From assembly GCA_000719025.1 (NCBI GenBank), contig JODP01000010.1, forward strand, positions 62,001 to 126,000: DNA of 64,000 bases. Direction: 5' to 3'. Origin of the DNA: Kineosporia aurantiaca JCM 3230 (GTDB lineage Bacteria; Actinomycetota; Actinomycetes; Actinomycetales; Kineosporiaceae). Position 1 is the first letter of the stretch. Each line of letters opens with the position of its first letter. The position numbers and the translations under genes are program-made. Positions 1-9,535 of the stretch are shown here, piece by piece. The notes beneath the pieces are model-generated. The model searched no databases and was not told the origin of the DNA. It saw only the letters and a list, made by a program, of their open reading frames with translations.

Positions 1-704
1 CCGGCCCTGGCCTGGTCGGTCACGGTCCGGCCCTTGAACTGGCCGGCCGTGGACTTCTGCTCGAAGTAGGCGCTGCCGCCGCCGAGCAGGACGTCGGGGC
101 GGGTGGCCACCATCTGCTCGGCGATGCTGCCCTTGCCGCCGTTCTCGATCAGGTTGACCTCGCAGCCCTCCATCACGGCGGGCCCCTTGCAGTCCCGGTC
201 GACCACGTGGGACGCGAGCACGGCGGGGGTGGCGTCCTGCACCTCGGCCGTGGTCACGTCGCCGGTACGGAAGCCCGACTTCTTGGCCAGCTCGAGGATG
301 GTGGCCACGGACTTCTCGTCCGGCGTCACCGAGATCGCCCCGTTGTACGTCTTGTGGCCGGTCGCCCAGCCGGTGCCCGAGGCCGCCGAGTCGGTGACGT
401 AGTCGGGGATGGACGGCTTGTCCTTCTGCACGGCATAGGTGGTGTAGGCGCCGGTGAGCGGCAACGTGTCCATCGCCAGACGCCCGTCCGCACCGACCTG
501 GTAGTTACGGGCCGAGGTGATCTCGCTGTCCCCCATACCGTCGCCGATCAGGAGGATCACGTTGCGGGCCTTGCCACCGATGATCGCCTTCTTCGCCGCG
601 CGCGTGTTGTCACCGTGGCCGCCGGCAAATGCCGCGACCGGCGCCGCGACCAGCGCGCAGGTGGCAAAACCGACGACGAGCTTGGTGCGCTTGTTCAGTG
701 TCAT
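1..704 (-). CDS. phoA: Alkaline phosphatase, PhoA family (3' end outside window)
   Basis: The reading frame starts at ATG 704-702 and runs off the window edge at base 1, so only the N-terminal 234 or so residues are visible. A signal peptide (MTLNKRTKLVVGFATCALVAA) is followed by NVILLIGDGMGDSEI, the first metal-binding segment, and later by VTDSAASGTGWATGHKT, which holds the phosphorylated serine of the family. An AGGA-like ribosome site precedes the ATG. Family knowledge: a secreted metal-dependent phosphomonoesterase that scavenges phosphate, usually controlled by PhoP. I saw no convincing PHO box upstream. The family call is strong; substrate range cannot be read. Confidence 0.9.
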   Translation of the reverse strand, partial: MTLNKRTKLVVGFATCALVAAPVAAFAGGHGDNTRAAKKAIIGGKARNVILLIGDGMGDSEITSARNYQVGADGRLAMDTLPLTGAYTTYAVQKDKPSIPDYVTDSAASGTGWATGHKTYNGAISVTPDEKSVATILELAKKSGFRTGDVTTAEVQDATPAVLASHVVDRDCKGPAVMEGCEVNLIENGGKGSIAEQMVATRPDVLLGGGSAYFEQKSTAGQFKGRTVTDQARA

Positions 705-1233
705 CAAAATCCATTCCTGGTCGATGCACAGTCAATGGACAGCAAGTACACAGGCGAACGCCGTCTCCCGGGTGACCGCAAGCGAAGCGGAATCTGAACA
801 GTCGTTCCGTCTTGGCCTTCAGCGAACCCCGTCGAACACGGTCTGGGGAGGGATCACTTCACGCCCGACTGGCGCAGGTGAACAAGGCCTGCCTCGGCGA
901 CCACGCAGTCCTCGCAACGCATCCGCCAGCGGCATCAGGGAGATCCGCTGCTTCTCCACGCCCCGCTCGGCAACGGCAGATCCCTTAAGGACACTGCCGC
1001 CCAGGCCGACCAGCCCACCGGAACGTGGCGCCATCGCGCCCAGATCGATCGAGTTGTGCGCCGTCCTTGGGCGGAAACCAGTCGTCGTCCGGTATGCCTT
1101 GATCATGCATCCACGACGGTGATCTCGTCATTGGTCACGAGGGGCCGGGCGTGAGGACCATGAGCCAGCCACTTAGCTGTACGACGCGTCCGTCTTCGCC
1201 GTCCGGGCCGACCCGACGAGGGGACGACTCCGG
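705..1233. other. Intergenic region without a recognised gene
   Basis: About 530 bases between the divergently placed start of the phosphatase and the 3' end of the DICT-domain gene. Short frames exist on both strands, but none has a family-like protein. On the minus strand two GTTC motifs ten bases apart (824-837 on the plus strand) faintly resemble a phosphate box, but the spacing is not the usual eleven. Confidence 0.5.
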
Positions 1234-2336
1234 TTACTCAGTTTTCAGGGTGACGACTGGTGCTCCTTCAGCCACGGCCCAGGTCAGCGCTTGGCGGATC
1301 TCAGCAACGGGAAGCGGCCGCCGCCGGGTCTCGGTCACGGCGACAGTTGCCGTGGCCGACAGGAAAGGGTTGTCCTGGCTGGCCGTCACGAATCTCGCGC
1401 CGACCCGATATGCCATGCGCAGCGCCTCTCCTGAGGCATGGCGGGCATGATCAGGATGAACTCGTCGTCGGCGACCCGGGTGGCCCGGTCCTCGGGGCGA
1501 AGGAGCGCGGTCAGAACGCCGACGATTTGCTCGGCCTCACGAGCCTCGATGCGCCGGTCCCGATGATCTGTCTCCGCCTGCGACCGCGTCACGCGCACAC
1601 CGAAAAGCGCGACGGGCAAGACCCCGGACGCCGTGACCCCGCCCGCACCGGACCATCGGCGTACACCTTGGTCCGTGGTCAGCCCCGCTTCGGCGGAGTC
1701 CGCGCGGTCTACGTCCAGTTCTCTTTTCAGAGAACGGATCTGAGCACGGTGTCGTTCGCTCTGCTTCATGAAGAGCCCGATGGAGGCGTCCACGCGAACC
1801 TCACCGGGCGTTGCCGGGAGGTGGCGGACGCGCTGCACGACATTGTCGATGGATGACTGCGCAGCGGCCGGAAGCCGATCGGCCAGCTCCGTTCGCAGCC
1901 TCAGCACCTCATGCAGGGCGTCGTCCCGGCGAAAGCGCGACCAGCCGTCGAAGAGCCGCCCGCTCTCGATCGTCTCGGCGCTCGGATCTACTTCCTCACG
2001 GTCACGGGCCACCAGGACCGCACCGAAACGGGGCGTCAGAACGGCCACGCTCCACTCTCGGGCCAAAGGTTCCTGTTCCCGTAGACCTACGGCATACGCC
2101 CCGACGATCTGCTCGGGCAGCTCATCGGAGACCATCCCAACCACCGTGACGGCGGCCTTCCCCGCGATCCGCTCGTAGACCGATCGCTCCCGCTCGAAAT
2201 ACGGCAGGCGCTGGAAAAGGGCAACCACCACCATCGGTCCGTCCTCGGCAGCGGCCAGAGCCGCCTGCTCGATCGCGTGAGAAACGGTGACGCGGGTACT
2301 TTTGGTGAAAAGAACGGACAAAGTGGCCTCTGGCAC
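1234..2336 (-). pseudogene. DICT sensory domain protein with GGDEF-like C-terminus, frameshifted
   Basis: The first frame (1386-2336, GTG start) begins LFTKSTRVTVSHAIEQAALA and continues through about 190 residues typical of the DICT domain, found in diguanylate cyclases and two-component proteins. It then reaches DRRIEAREAEQIVG and VADDEFILIMP, a degenerate GGDEF signature (A-D-D-E-F). Near base 1427 the sense leaves this frame. The continuation MAYRVGARFVTASQDNPFLS, ending in APVVTLKTE, lies in another frame and stops at 1234. One extra base near 1427 would give PQEEALRMAYRVG and a single protein of about 366 residues. The altered signature suggests the cyclase domain was inactive even when intact. 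It may be a true pseudogene or a sequencing error. Confidence 0.65.
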
Positions 2337-2525
2337 GTCTGGAGCGTAGGGAATGTCCGGGACGACTGCGACCCGAAGGGGAAGGAAACCGAAAAGAGCT
2401 GCCCTAGTCGCATATGCTGGTCACTTACGGTGTAGCAGTGGCTACTTAAGCGTTACATCTCCACCTGTGGGTCTGCGCGACTGATCGTTGCTCTACGTTC
2501 GCCACCAGCGACCTAGACTCAGGCG

Positions 2526-3095
2526 GTGATTTCCGTCGCCACTCCCGCCCACCGCGAGCGCGTCGTGCGGACCATGGTTGCCGCCTTCGGGTCCGATCCC
2601 GAGCTCAGGTACTTCTTCCCGAGCGCTGCCGAGTACCAGGCCTACGCTCCAAGGTTTTTCGGCCACCTCTTCGATCATCGCGTAGGCCTGCAGACGATCT
2701 GGACGTTCAATGACGGCTTGTCCGTGGCGATGTGGAAACCACCGGTCACGCCCGGCAGCCCACCGGCTCCACCGCTGGATCTGCCCGAGGCGGCCGCGGC
2801 GCGGCTCCGGGCCTACGACGAGGCCGTCTCCGCCGCGATGCCGAGCGCCCCGTTCTGGTACCTCGGCGTGCTTGCCACCCATCCCGATCACCTCGGCCGG
2901 CGCTACGGCCGGGCCTTGATGGAGGTGGGCCTCGCCCGCGCGGCCGCCGACCAGATGCCCGCCTACCTGGAGACGACCACACCCACCAACGTCGCCATGT
3001 ACGAGCGAGCCGGCTGGGAGGTGGCAGCCAAGATCACCGAACCCCTGCCGACGTGGGTGCTGCGGCACTCAGGAGCAGAACGGACGACGGCGTAA
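2526..3095 (+). CDS. GNAT family N-acetyltransferase
   Basis: 189 residues from GTG 2526. The N-terminal part (AHRERVVRTMVAAFGSDPELRYFF) matches GNAT alpha1-alpha2. The core holds YLGVLATHPDHLGRRYGRALM, which is strand beta4 and the acetyl-CoA pyrophosphate-binding loop (R-x-x-G/x), followed by YLETTTPTNVAMYERAGW, typical of the C-terminal half. It likely transfers an acetyl group from acetyl-CoA to a small-molecule amine; the substrate is unknown. It is monocistronic and divergent from the DICT gene. Family confidence is high. Confidence 0.85.
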   Translation: MISVATPAHRERVVRTMVAAFGSDPELRYFFPSAAEYQAYAPRFFGHLFDHRVGLQTIWTFNDGLSVAMWKPPVTPGSPPAPPLDLPEAAAARLRAYDEAVSAAMPSAPFWYLGVLATHPDHLGRRYGRALMEVGLARAAADQMPAYLETTTPTNVAMYERAGWEVAAKITEPLPTWVLRHSGAERTTA

Positions 3096-3139
3096 CGCCA
3101 GACCCGGTAGGACTTTCCTGTTCATAACCGCCATAGCCG

Positions 3140-3400
3140 TCAGAGCGGGCCGTCCGCCGGGTCGGCCACGGGTTTGGCGGAGTGGCCCAGCCGGTGCAGA
3201 TGGACGCGGTGCAGGGACGCGCGGACCCGGTGGTAGTCGGCGGCGATGTCCTCGGCCGTCAGGTCGTCGTCCTCATCGTTAACGGACGGGTCGTGCTTGC
3301 GGCAGGCCCGAACCCGCGTGCTCTCAGCCTCGTACCGGTGGGTCCTGTCACCAACCCAGATCGATCCGCTGGCGACCCGCACACCTCCTTCGTCCCCCAT
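3140..3400 (-). CDS. Small hypothetical protein, possibly part of a decayed gene
   Basis: 86 residues from an ATG at 3400, without a clear ribosome site. Most third codon positions are G or C and the sequence is charged (DPSVNDEDDDLTAEDIAADYHRVRASL), which favours real coding over a shadow frame. The frame ahead of it on the same strand (3259-3582, HCFFLGPRDILTEDGE) could be its upstream part in another reading frame. I do not recognise a family. Confidence 0.25.
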   Translation of the reverse strand: MGDEGGVRVASGSIWVGDRTHRYEAESTRVRACRKHDPSVNDEDDDLTAEDIAADYHRVRASLHRVHLHRLGHSAKPVADPADGPL

Positions 3401-3931
3401 GGGCGCGAACGCACGACTCGCTCGCCATCTTCAGTAAGAATGTCGCGCGGCCCCAGAAAGAAGCAGTGATGCCGTTCGGCGAACCGGTGCGTGGCCGTGA
3501 GGATCCTTGCGCGCAACCAGCTCACCGTTGACGGCTCGATGTAGGTCCGCAACTTTCCGAGGTGACGGGCGTGCGTCATCAATATTGGCTCCGAAACAGT
3601 AGCTTCGACCGCTTCGAGGCAAATAGCCCGGGTGGCCGTGACCGTGCCAGATGCGGCATCGCAGGACCGCGGGTGGCCGGAAAACGCTCCCCGGTCGGTA
3701 TTGGGTCATCCCTCTTGACGAAGGCTTCTGGAGAGTAGGTATTTTCATCGCCTACCGCATCGTGCTCACCGAACACACCCAGGTCTGCGACGTCGAAAGG
3801 CAGAGACCACGGCGTTCCGCCCGACCTCGCATTGCGGCTGTACCCGTAGGCGCTGGTCAAGGACGGCTGGAAATGGGTCGATGAGAACGGATGGCTGACT
3901 CTGCCCTTGGGATGGAGCTTTCTGGAGCGCA
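3401..3931. other. Gene-poor stretch, probably decayed coding sequence
   Basis: No intact gene is seen. On the plus strand just before the GGDEF-EAL gene one frame reads ALVKDGWKWVDENGWLTLPLG after an in-frame stop. This looks like coding sequence that has lost its start. Family not recognised. Confidence 0.3.
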
Positions 3932-5995
3932 ATGATCACCACCCTGCTGAGAAGCAGCTTCAGGCGCTCCGTCCGGCCCCAGGACCTGGACCGGCGCCTG
4001 GTCAACCGCAGCCGCAGAGCCGGTGCGGGGGTTCTGGTGGTCTTCGCCCTGGTCGGCGCCTTCATGCTGTGGTCCTCCCAGGCAACGGCGCATGTTGCGC
4101 GGCGGGCGGCGGTCGCGCAACGGCTGTCCGACGCCTACGACGATGCGACATCGGCGGCGAGCGCTCAGGCATCGCTGGAACACGAGTATCAATTGGAGCC
4201 CTCACCGTGGATACGGGAGAGCTTTCGACAGTACGACCTGGCCCTGGCGGCAGCCTTGCAGCAGGTCAGCCGGTTGGGCGCATCCTCGGACGAGGCCGTG
4301 GCGGAACACCTCCAGGCCCAGCACGTGATCTTTCAGGACGCTGTCGACCAGTTGTTCACCGCCGTTGACCAGGGCAATTCAGGACGTGCCCGGCAGATCC
4401 ATGAGCAAGACGTCGATCCCTCCTACAACGTGTTCCAATCCGTGCTTTCGCCGGCTGTCGAGGCAGTGGAACAGCAGGCGCGGGAAAATCTGACGAGCCT
4501 GGAGCGGCTGGAGTCGATGAACTCTCGCCTCACCCCCGTGGTCTTCCTGTCCGGCCTGCTGCTGACGATGATCATGGCCCTGATCTCCGGTGGGCAGCGA
4601 CGGCAGCTGGACGCCGCCCGGGCGCAGGCGGTCCATGACGCTTTGCACGATGAGCTGACCGGTCTGCCCAACCGGCGGTTGTTCGCCGACCGCGTCGATC
4701 AGGCCCTACGAGCCAGTCAGCGCTCGGACCACCATCTGGGTGTGCTCCTGATCGACCTCGACCGTTTCAAAGAGGTCAACGACACCCTCGGCCACGCCTA
4801 CGGCGACGAACTCCTGATCCAGGTCGGTCAGCGAATGGCCGCTGCGCTGCGCCGCTCGGACACGGTGGCCCGGCTCGGCGGAGACGAGTTCGCCATCTTG
4901 GTGAGCGATCTGACCTCAGAGCGAACCGCCGAGGATGTGGCCGCCAAACTCACCGGCGAGCTGAGCCGCACCTTCAGCGTCCAGGGGGTCGACCTTGATC
5001 TCGAGGCAAGTATCGGTGTCGTGGTCAACGTTCCCGTCAACGGTGGACCTGCGGATGACGGCCCCGTCGCCAGCCCTGTCCGCGCTGACGCGGACGTCGT
5101 GCTTGATGCTGCGGTGCTGCTGCAGCGGGCGGACCTGGCGATGTATGTCGCAAAAGCCAGCAACCTGGGGTACGTCGTCTACGACCCCGGCGCCGGCCAT
5201 CAGCCATCTCCGGTCACCCTGACCCTGCTGGGGGACCTGCGGCGAGCCCTGGACCGCCAGGAACTCCTGCTGCATTACCAGCCGAAAATCTCAGCCCGGA
5301 CCGGCGACCTTGTCGGCGTCGAAGCCCTCGTGCGCTGGCAGCACCCCACCCGCGGGCTGGTCCACCCCGATGCCTTCATCCCGGTGGCTGAGCGCACCGG
5401 CCTCATCGGCTCACTCACCCTGCACGTCCTGGACATGGCTCTATCCACGGCCCGAATCTGGGCGGATGCCGGCCAGGCCCTCCCCATCGCGGTCAACCTC
5501 TCCGCCCGCAACCTGATGGACGAGGAACTTCCCGTTCAGATCAGTGATCTGCTCACGGCGCACGGCGTGCCTGCTGACCTGCTCCATGTGGAGGTCACCG
5601 AATCGGCCATCACCCTGGATCCGGCGCGCGCCGGGCGGATCCTGAACCGGCTGTCCGCGCTCGGCCTGACCATCTCAATCGACGATTTCGGCGCCGGATA
5701 CACCAGTCTGGCCCAGCTGCGAGACCTGCCGATCGACGAACTCAAGATCGATCGATCGTTCGTCATGACCATGCTCGACGAACCTGCCAACGCGGTCATC
5801 GTCCGCAGCGTCATCGAACTCGGTCACAACCTGCGGCTGGCCATCGTCGCCGAAGGCGTCGAGACGGCCGAAGTTCTCACCACCCTGTCCGACCTGCACT
5901 GCGACATTGCTCAGGGATACTTCATCTCTCGGCCGCTCGCCCCCGTCGACTTCGAAACCTGGCGTCAGACCCGGGAGAGCAACGTCTCTCGATGA
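3932..5995 (+). CDS. Membrane-anchored GGDEF-EAL cyclic di-GMP protein
   Basis: 687 residues from ATG 3932. A membrane helix at about 31-50 (GVLVVFALVGAFMLW) and a second near 205-222 (VVFLSGLLLTMIMAL) flank an extracytoplasmic helical sensor segment of about 150 residues. The GGDEF domain has an intact signature (RLGGDEFAIL near residue 315) and an RRSD motif five residues upstream, the classical inhibitory I-site. The EAL domain follows (GVEALVRWQHP near 462, then IDDFGAGYTSL, LKIDRSF, AEGVET), with all visible catalytic motifs present. It should make and/or hydrolyse c-di-GMP in response to an external cue. Stands alone, convergent with the propeller gene. Confidence 0.93.
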   Translation: MITTLLRSSFRRSVRPQDLDRRLVNRSRRAGAGVLVVFALVGAFMLWSSQATAHVARRAAVAQRLSDAYDDATSAASAQASLEHEYQLEPSPWIRESFRQYDLALAAALQQVSRLGASSDEAVAEHLQAQHVIFQDAVDQLFTAVDQGNSGRARQIHEQDVDPSYNVFQSVLSPAVEAVEQQARENLTSLERLESMNSRLTPVVFLSGLLLTMIMALISGGQRRQLDAARAQAVHDALHDELTGLPNRRLFADRVDQALRASQRSDHHLGVLLIDLDRFKEVNDTLGHAYGDELLIQVGQRMAAALRRSDTVARLGGDEFAILVSDLTSERTAEDVAAKLTGELSRTFSVQGVDLDLEASIGVVVNVPVNGGPADDGPVASPVRADADVVLDAAVLLQRADLAMYVAKASNLGYVVYDPGAGHQPSPVTLTLLGDLRRALDRQELLLHYQPKISARTGDLVGVEALVRWQHPTRGLVHPDAFIPVAERTGLIGSLTLHVLDMALSTARIWADAGQALPIAVNLSARNLMDEELPVQISDLLTAHGVPADLLHVEVTESAITLDPARAGRILNRLSALGLTISIDDFGAGYTSLAQLRDLPIDELKIDRSFVMTMLDEPANAVIVRSVIELGHNLRLAIVAEGVETAEVLTTLSDLHCDIAQGYFISRPLAPVDFETWRQTRESNVSR

Positions 5996-6029
5996 TGTAA
6001 GGACCACCGAAAACCGGAACAATCCACTT

Positions 6030-6048
6030 GTCCGCGGAAGGTGCGGAC
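6030..6048. terminator. Short hairpin between convergent genes
   Basis: GTCCGC and GCGGAC arms with a seven-base loop, between the stop of the GGDEF-EAL gene and the stop of the propeller gene. There is no T tract, so terminator function is only suggested by position. Confidence 0.35.
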
Positions 6049-6085
6049 TGGACCTCTGAAGCTCACCGGTCCGGCGGAGAGCGGT

Positions 6086-7303
6086 TCAGGCCACGACCGG
6101 GTTGCCGTTGAGGTTGCCCTCCCCGCAGGGCCAGGGTCCGCTCGCGAGTGGCTTCAGGCCGGTACCGCGGAAGATGAGTAGTTCGTCGTGCAGGGCAAAG
6201 GCCACCTGGCCCTGCTCCAGAAGCAGGATCCTGCTCATCACGGGGCGATCGTCCTTCTGGGCGAACAGCACCCGAGCCCGCAGGTCGGCGTCGACCGTCA
6301 GGAGCTGGCCGTCGCGCCAGAACACGGCCGTGCCATCGGCGTCCAGCGCCGGGTAGGTGGTGGAGTAACCGCTCAGCGGCGGGCCGTCGCTCAGGGAACG
6401 GTCGGGGTTCAGGATCCGGAACCGCGAGCGCGAGGGAAGGACGTTCTCCGATTCGGCGCTGCTGATCGTGCCGTGACGGTCGATGAGCATCATGCCGTGA
6501 CTGGACCAGGTCTGTTGCGCATGCCCCTGTGGGTCGTACTGGGTGGTCGTGAACGCGCCGTAGCCCTGCTGGCCGATGAGGAAGGAGCCGGCTCCCGCGA
6601 TGGCCTTGTGCTGGTAGGGACCCGGCGGCGTGGTCGCCACGATCTGGCCGGTGACGGTGTCGAGCAGTGTGCAGACCCCGATGCCACTGCTGCGATCGGC
6701 GATGCCGGCCAGGATCCGGTGGCCGGCGATCAGCAGGGGTTCCCGGGAGTCGACCGAGATCGTCCGCGGTCGCCACGGTCGCTTCGGGCGGACCTGCCAG
6801 TCGGTGTCCACGCCCGCCTCGACGACACCGGGAAAGGACAGCCGGTCCAGGGCCAGCGGGGTTGACCACAGGGTGGTGCCGGTCCGGGCGTACCGGGCGA
6901 TGCGCGGGTTCTGGCCGGGCGCGGCCTGGACTCGGGGACCGGTGGGCAGCCAGATCGCGCAGAAACCGTCGGGCAGCAGGACGAAAGCGCCGATGTGCTC
7001 ACCGGTCTGATGGTCCAGGACTAGGGAGCTCATAGTTTCGCCGTCCGGGCTGACCTCGGTGAGGGTGGGACCGGCGGGGCCACGGTGCGACAGCCAGACC
7101 GTTCCGGCCGGCGTTACGCGCGGCGCCCGGGGATGGCCGTCGAAGGTGCGCTGCCAGATGGCGGCCCCTGCGGGGTCGATGGCGGTCAGCACCGTGGCGT
7201 CGAGGTTTGGACCGTCGTAGCTGGTCACGAAGATCGGGCCCATGGGCTCACCGGTGGCCAGGCCCCAGACCTGTCCCGGCAGCAGCACCCGGTCGGGGTT
7301 CAT
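6086..7303 (-). CDS. Beta-propeller (PQQ-like/WD-like) protein of unknown function
   Basis: 405 residues from ATG 7303. Repeated blades of the pattern hydrophobic-strand, D-P-x-G, W are visible (LTAIDPAGAAIWQRTF, VTPAGTVWLSHRG, VSPDGETMSSLV, YARTGTTLWSTPL, LDADGTAVFWRDG), as in PQQ-binding-like propellers. No signal peptide or membrane helix is evident, so it is probably cytoplasmic. It stands alone and no partner or substrate can be named. Confidence 0.7.
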   Translation of the reverse strand: MNPDRVLLPGQVWGLATGEPMGPIFVTSYDGPNLDATVLTAIDPAGAAIWQRTFDGHPRAPRVTPAGTVWLSHRGPAGPTLTEVSPDGETMSSLVLDHQTGEHIGAFVLLPDGFCAIWLPTGPRVQAAPGQNPRIARYARTGTTLWSTPLALDRLSFPGVVEAGVDTDWQVRPKRPWRPRTISVDSREPLLIAGHRILAGIADRSSGIGVCTLLDTVTGQIVATTPPGPYQHKAIAGAGSFLIGQQGYGAFTTTQYDPQGHAQQTWSSHGMMLIDRHGTISSAESENVLPSRSRFRILNPDRSLSDGPPLSGYSTTYPALDADGTAVFWRDGQLLTVDADLRARVLFAQKDDRPVMSRILLLEQGQVAFALHDELLIFRGTGLKPLASGPWPCGEGNLNGNPVVA

Positions 7304-7801
7304 GCGCAGATGATCCTTTCGACGCGGTTGCGGTCGGCACGATAGCGCGCCGACCGTGCTCAGAGCTGCCGCCCAGTGCAGCCGGTCCCTGTCTGAGCAT
7401 GCTCGTAGCGATCCGTTGCTGTACCTCCGGCCTGGCCCAGCTCCCCCTCGTTATAGCGCCCGAACGCACCGGTGCAGCCCCCCGGAGCATCACCGGAAGT
7501 ACTGCCGATGCAGGTCAAGGAGAAGCCGGGCCTTCCCAAACTGCTTCTCCGGCGCGCGGATGATGGGGTCGGTTGATCCTCACCGATCAGCAAGAGGTGG
7601 TGTCCTGCCAGGGAATGCCTCCGTTCCGCCTCGAGCAGAGCGGTGACCATCCCGATCACCCGGGCCCGGAAGAGGTCCGGAGAACCGACCAGCACGTCCG
7701 CGCGGGAAGCCCCTGGGTGCATCGGCCCGGGAAAAGCGTCTCCGCGACGTTCATCTTGTCGCGCGCCCCTCGGCACCGGAAGCGCCGCCCGTAAGACAGA
7801 A
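7304..7801. other. Gap of about 500 bases without a supported gene
   Basis: The longest frame here is on the minus strand and reads across the MarR gene on the other strand. Its internal part (SPDLFRARVIGMVTALLEAERRH) could be a remnant, but no family is recognised and no ribosome site supports a start. Confidence 0.4.
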
Positions 7802-7817
7802 ACATGATTAGTCATGT
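7802..7817. promoter_or_regulatory. Candidate MarR operator palindrome
   Basis: ACATGA and TCATGT form a perfect inverted repeat around TTAG, 62 bases ahead of the marR start. MarR proteins usually bind such 16-20 bp palindromes in their own promoter, so autoregulation and control of the two downstream flavin genes is inferred. Confidence 0.55.
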
Positions 7818-7879
7818 ATTGTGGGTCCGGTCGAGCCCTCCCGCGTGCGGTCGGCACCGTTATGACCTGGAGGAAACCC

Positions 7880-8356
7880 TTGGCGCGATACGACATCCGC
7901 CTGGCCAACGAGGCTTGGGAAGCGATGTTCCGTGCCCAGAAGACCATCGAGCGAGAATTGGCAGCGGGGCTGGCGAACACCGACGAGGTGCAGCCGAGCG
8001 AGTACGGGGTCCTGCACGCCCTCTCCGTCGCCCCGCGCGGCCTGCGGATCACAGAGCTCGGTGAGGACGTTCTCCTCACCCAGGCGGGCATGTCCCGTCT
8101 GATCACCCGGATGGAGGCTCGCGGTCTCGTGGAACGCACCGACGATCCCGATGACAGGCGCGCCTGCCGAATTCGTCTGACAGCAGAGGGTTCGGAGATT
8201 CAGCGTCGGGTGGGTTCACCTCATGCGCGACGCATCGGGGAGCTCCTTGGTCGCGCGCTCGACCGTGAACAGCTCCTGGCCCTGCGCGATGTGAGCCGCG
8301 CCATCCTGGCGGCCGCGGCAAACAACACCCCGGGAACCGAGACTGCCCGCTCGTAG
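7880..8356 (+). CDS. MarR family transcriptional regulator
   Basis: 158 residues from TTG 7880. That start is chosen because GGAGG at 7869-7873 lies six bases ahead of it; the upstream ATG options have no such site. The winged helix is clear: SEYGVLHALSVAPRGLRITEL, then MSRLITRMEARGLVERTDDPDDRRACRIRLTAEG, including the D-D-R-R wing. Flanking helices would dimerise. It heads an operon with a luciferase-like oxidoreductase and an FMN reductase and probably represses them until a phenolic or oxidant ligand binds. Confidence 0.9.
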   Translation: MARYDIRLANEAWEAMFRAQKTIERELAAGLANTDEVQPSEYGVLHALSVAPRGLRITELGEDVLLTQAGMSRLITRMEARGLVERTDDPDDRRACRIRLTAEGSEIQRRVGSPHARRIGELLGRALDREQLLALRDVSRAILAAAANNTPGTETARS

Positions 8357-8401
8357 CCGGGGTGGCCAAGAATCCAGCCGACACGAACAGAAAGCTGCCC
8401 C

Positions 8402-9448
8402 ATGAGTGGCGTTATCGAACTCGGCCTCAACTCGTTCGGCGAGGTCCCGGTCCGGGGCGGCCGGCGCCTGACCGACGCCGAGACCGTCCGCCTGCTGATC
8501 GAAGAGGCCAAACTCGCCGAAAGCGTCGGCCTGGACGTGTTCAGCATCGGCGAGCACTACCGGGAGGGGTACACCGACTCAGCGAACTCGGTGACGCTGG
8601 CTGCGATCGCCACGGCGACGCAGCAGATCCGCCTCGGGACGGCCGTGACGGTGCTGAGCACCAACGACCCGGTGCGTCTCTACCAGCAGTTCTCGACCCT
8701 CGACGCGGTTTCGAACGGACGCGCGCAGCTGGTCGTCGGCCGCGCGTCGGCAACCGACTCGTTCCCTCTTTTCGGCTTCGACATGAGCGACTACGAGGAA
8801 CTTTTCGAAGAGAAGCTCGACCTGTTCGTCCGCCTGCAGCGCGAGGAATCAGTGACGTGGTCCGGTTCCACCCGCGCCGCCCTGGTCGAGCAGACGCTGC
8901 ACCCGCGGATGCCCGCCGGTGGCATTCCGACCTGGGTGGGGGTGGGTGGCAGCCCGGCATCGGTCGTGCGTGCGGCCCGGCACGGTCTGCCGCTCATGAT
9001 CGCCATCATCGGCGGATCCCCGGCCCGGTTCGCCGGTCACGTGGACCTGTATTTCCGCGCTCTCGAGCAATTCGGTAAGCCGCGTCTGCCCGTCGGACAG
9101 CACTCCATCGGCCTGGTCGCCAACACGGACGCAGAGGCCGCCGACACGTTCTGGGCCGTCTGGCAACCGCTGATGAAGATGATGAGCCGGGAACGAGGCT
9201 TCGCCGTCCCCAACCGCGCGCAATATGACGATGAAGTGCGTCACGGCGCACTATTCGTCGGCTCACCGGATACTGTTGCCCAGAAGCTGGCCCAGTCGGC
9301 GCGCGACCTTCGTCTTTCCCGATTCGACCTGAAGTACGACCTCCTGGATCTGCCCGTCGAGGCGCGGGCCACCACCATCGAGCTTCTCGGCCGCGAGGTC
9401 GCCCCACGGGTCCGAGAGCTGCTGGATGCCCAGCCGGTCCCGGCGTGA
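8402..9448 (+). CDS. LLM class flavin-dependent oxidoreductase
   Basis: 348 residues, the usual length for the luciferase-like TIM-barrel family. Landmarks are LGLNSFGEVP at the first strand, DVFSIGEHYREGY, IRLGTAVTVLSTNDPVRLYQQFSTLDAVSNGRAQLVVGR, and IPTWVGVGGSPASVVRAARHGLPL. It would use reduced FMN (or F420) to oxidise an organic substrate. The gene directly downstream encodes an FMN reductase that could supply the reduced flavin, giving a two-component monooxygenase. The regulator just upstream makes a xenobiotic or quinone response plausible. Substrate unknown. Confidence 0.88.
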   Translation: MSGVIELGLNSFGEVPVRGGRRLTDAETVRLLIEEAKLAESVGLDVFSIGEHYREGYTDSANSVTLAAIATATQQIRLGTAVTVLSTNDPVRLYQQFSTLDAVSNGRAQLVVGRASATDSFPLFGFDMSDYEELFEEKLDLFVRLQREESVTWSGSTRAALVEQTLHPRMPAGGIPTWVGVGGSPASVVRAARHGLPLMIAIIGGSPARFAGHVDLYFRALEQFGKPRLPVGQHSIGLVANTDAEAADTFWAVWQPLMKMMSRERGFAVPNRAQYDDEVRHGALFVGSPDTVAQKLAQSARDLRLSRFDLKYDLLDLPVEARATTIELLGREVAPRVRELLDAQPVPA

Positions 9449-9535
9449 CCAGCAGATCCACCACTGACGTCCCCTGAAGGCAAGTCCCCAGAACGGGGAC
9501 CGAGCTCATCTTCCAGGAAAAGGAATCACCGCACC

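Noticed and set aside
824..837. Two GTTC motifs on the minus strand upstream of the alkaline phosphatase, like a PHO box
   Set aside because: The copies are ten, not eleven, bases apart and only weakly like GTTCACC; too little to call.
7360..8139. Minus-strand open frame crossing the marR gene
   Set aside because: No family-like sequence and no ribosome site; overlaps a clear MarR protein.
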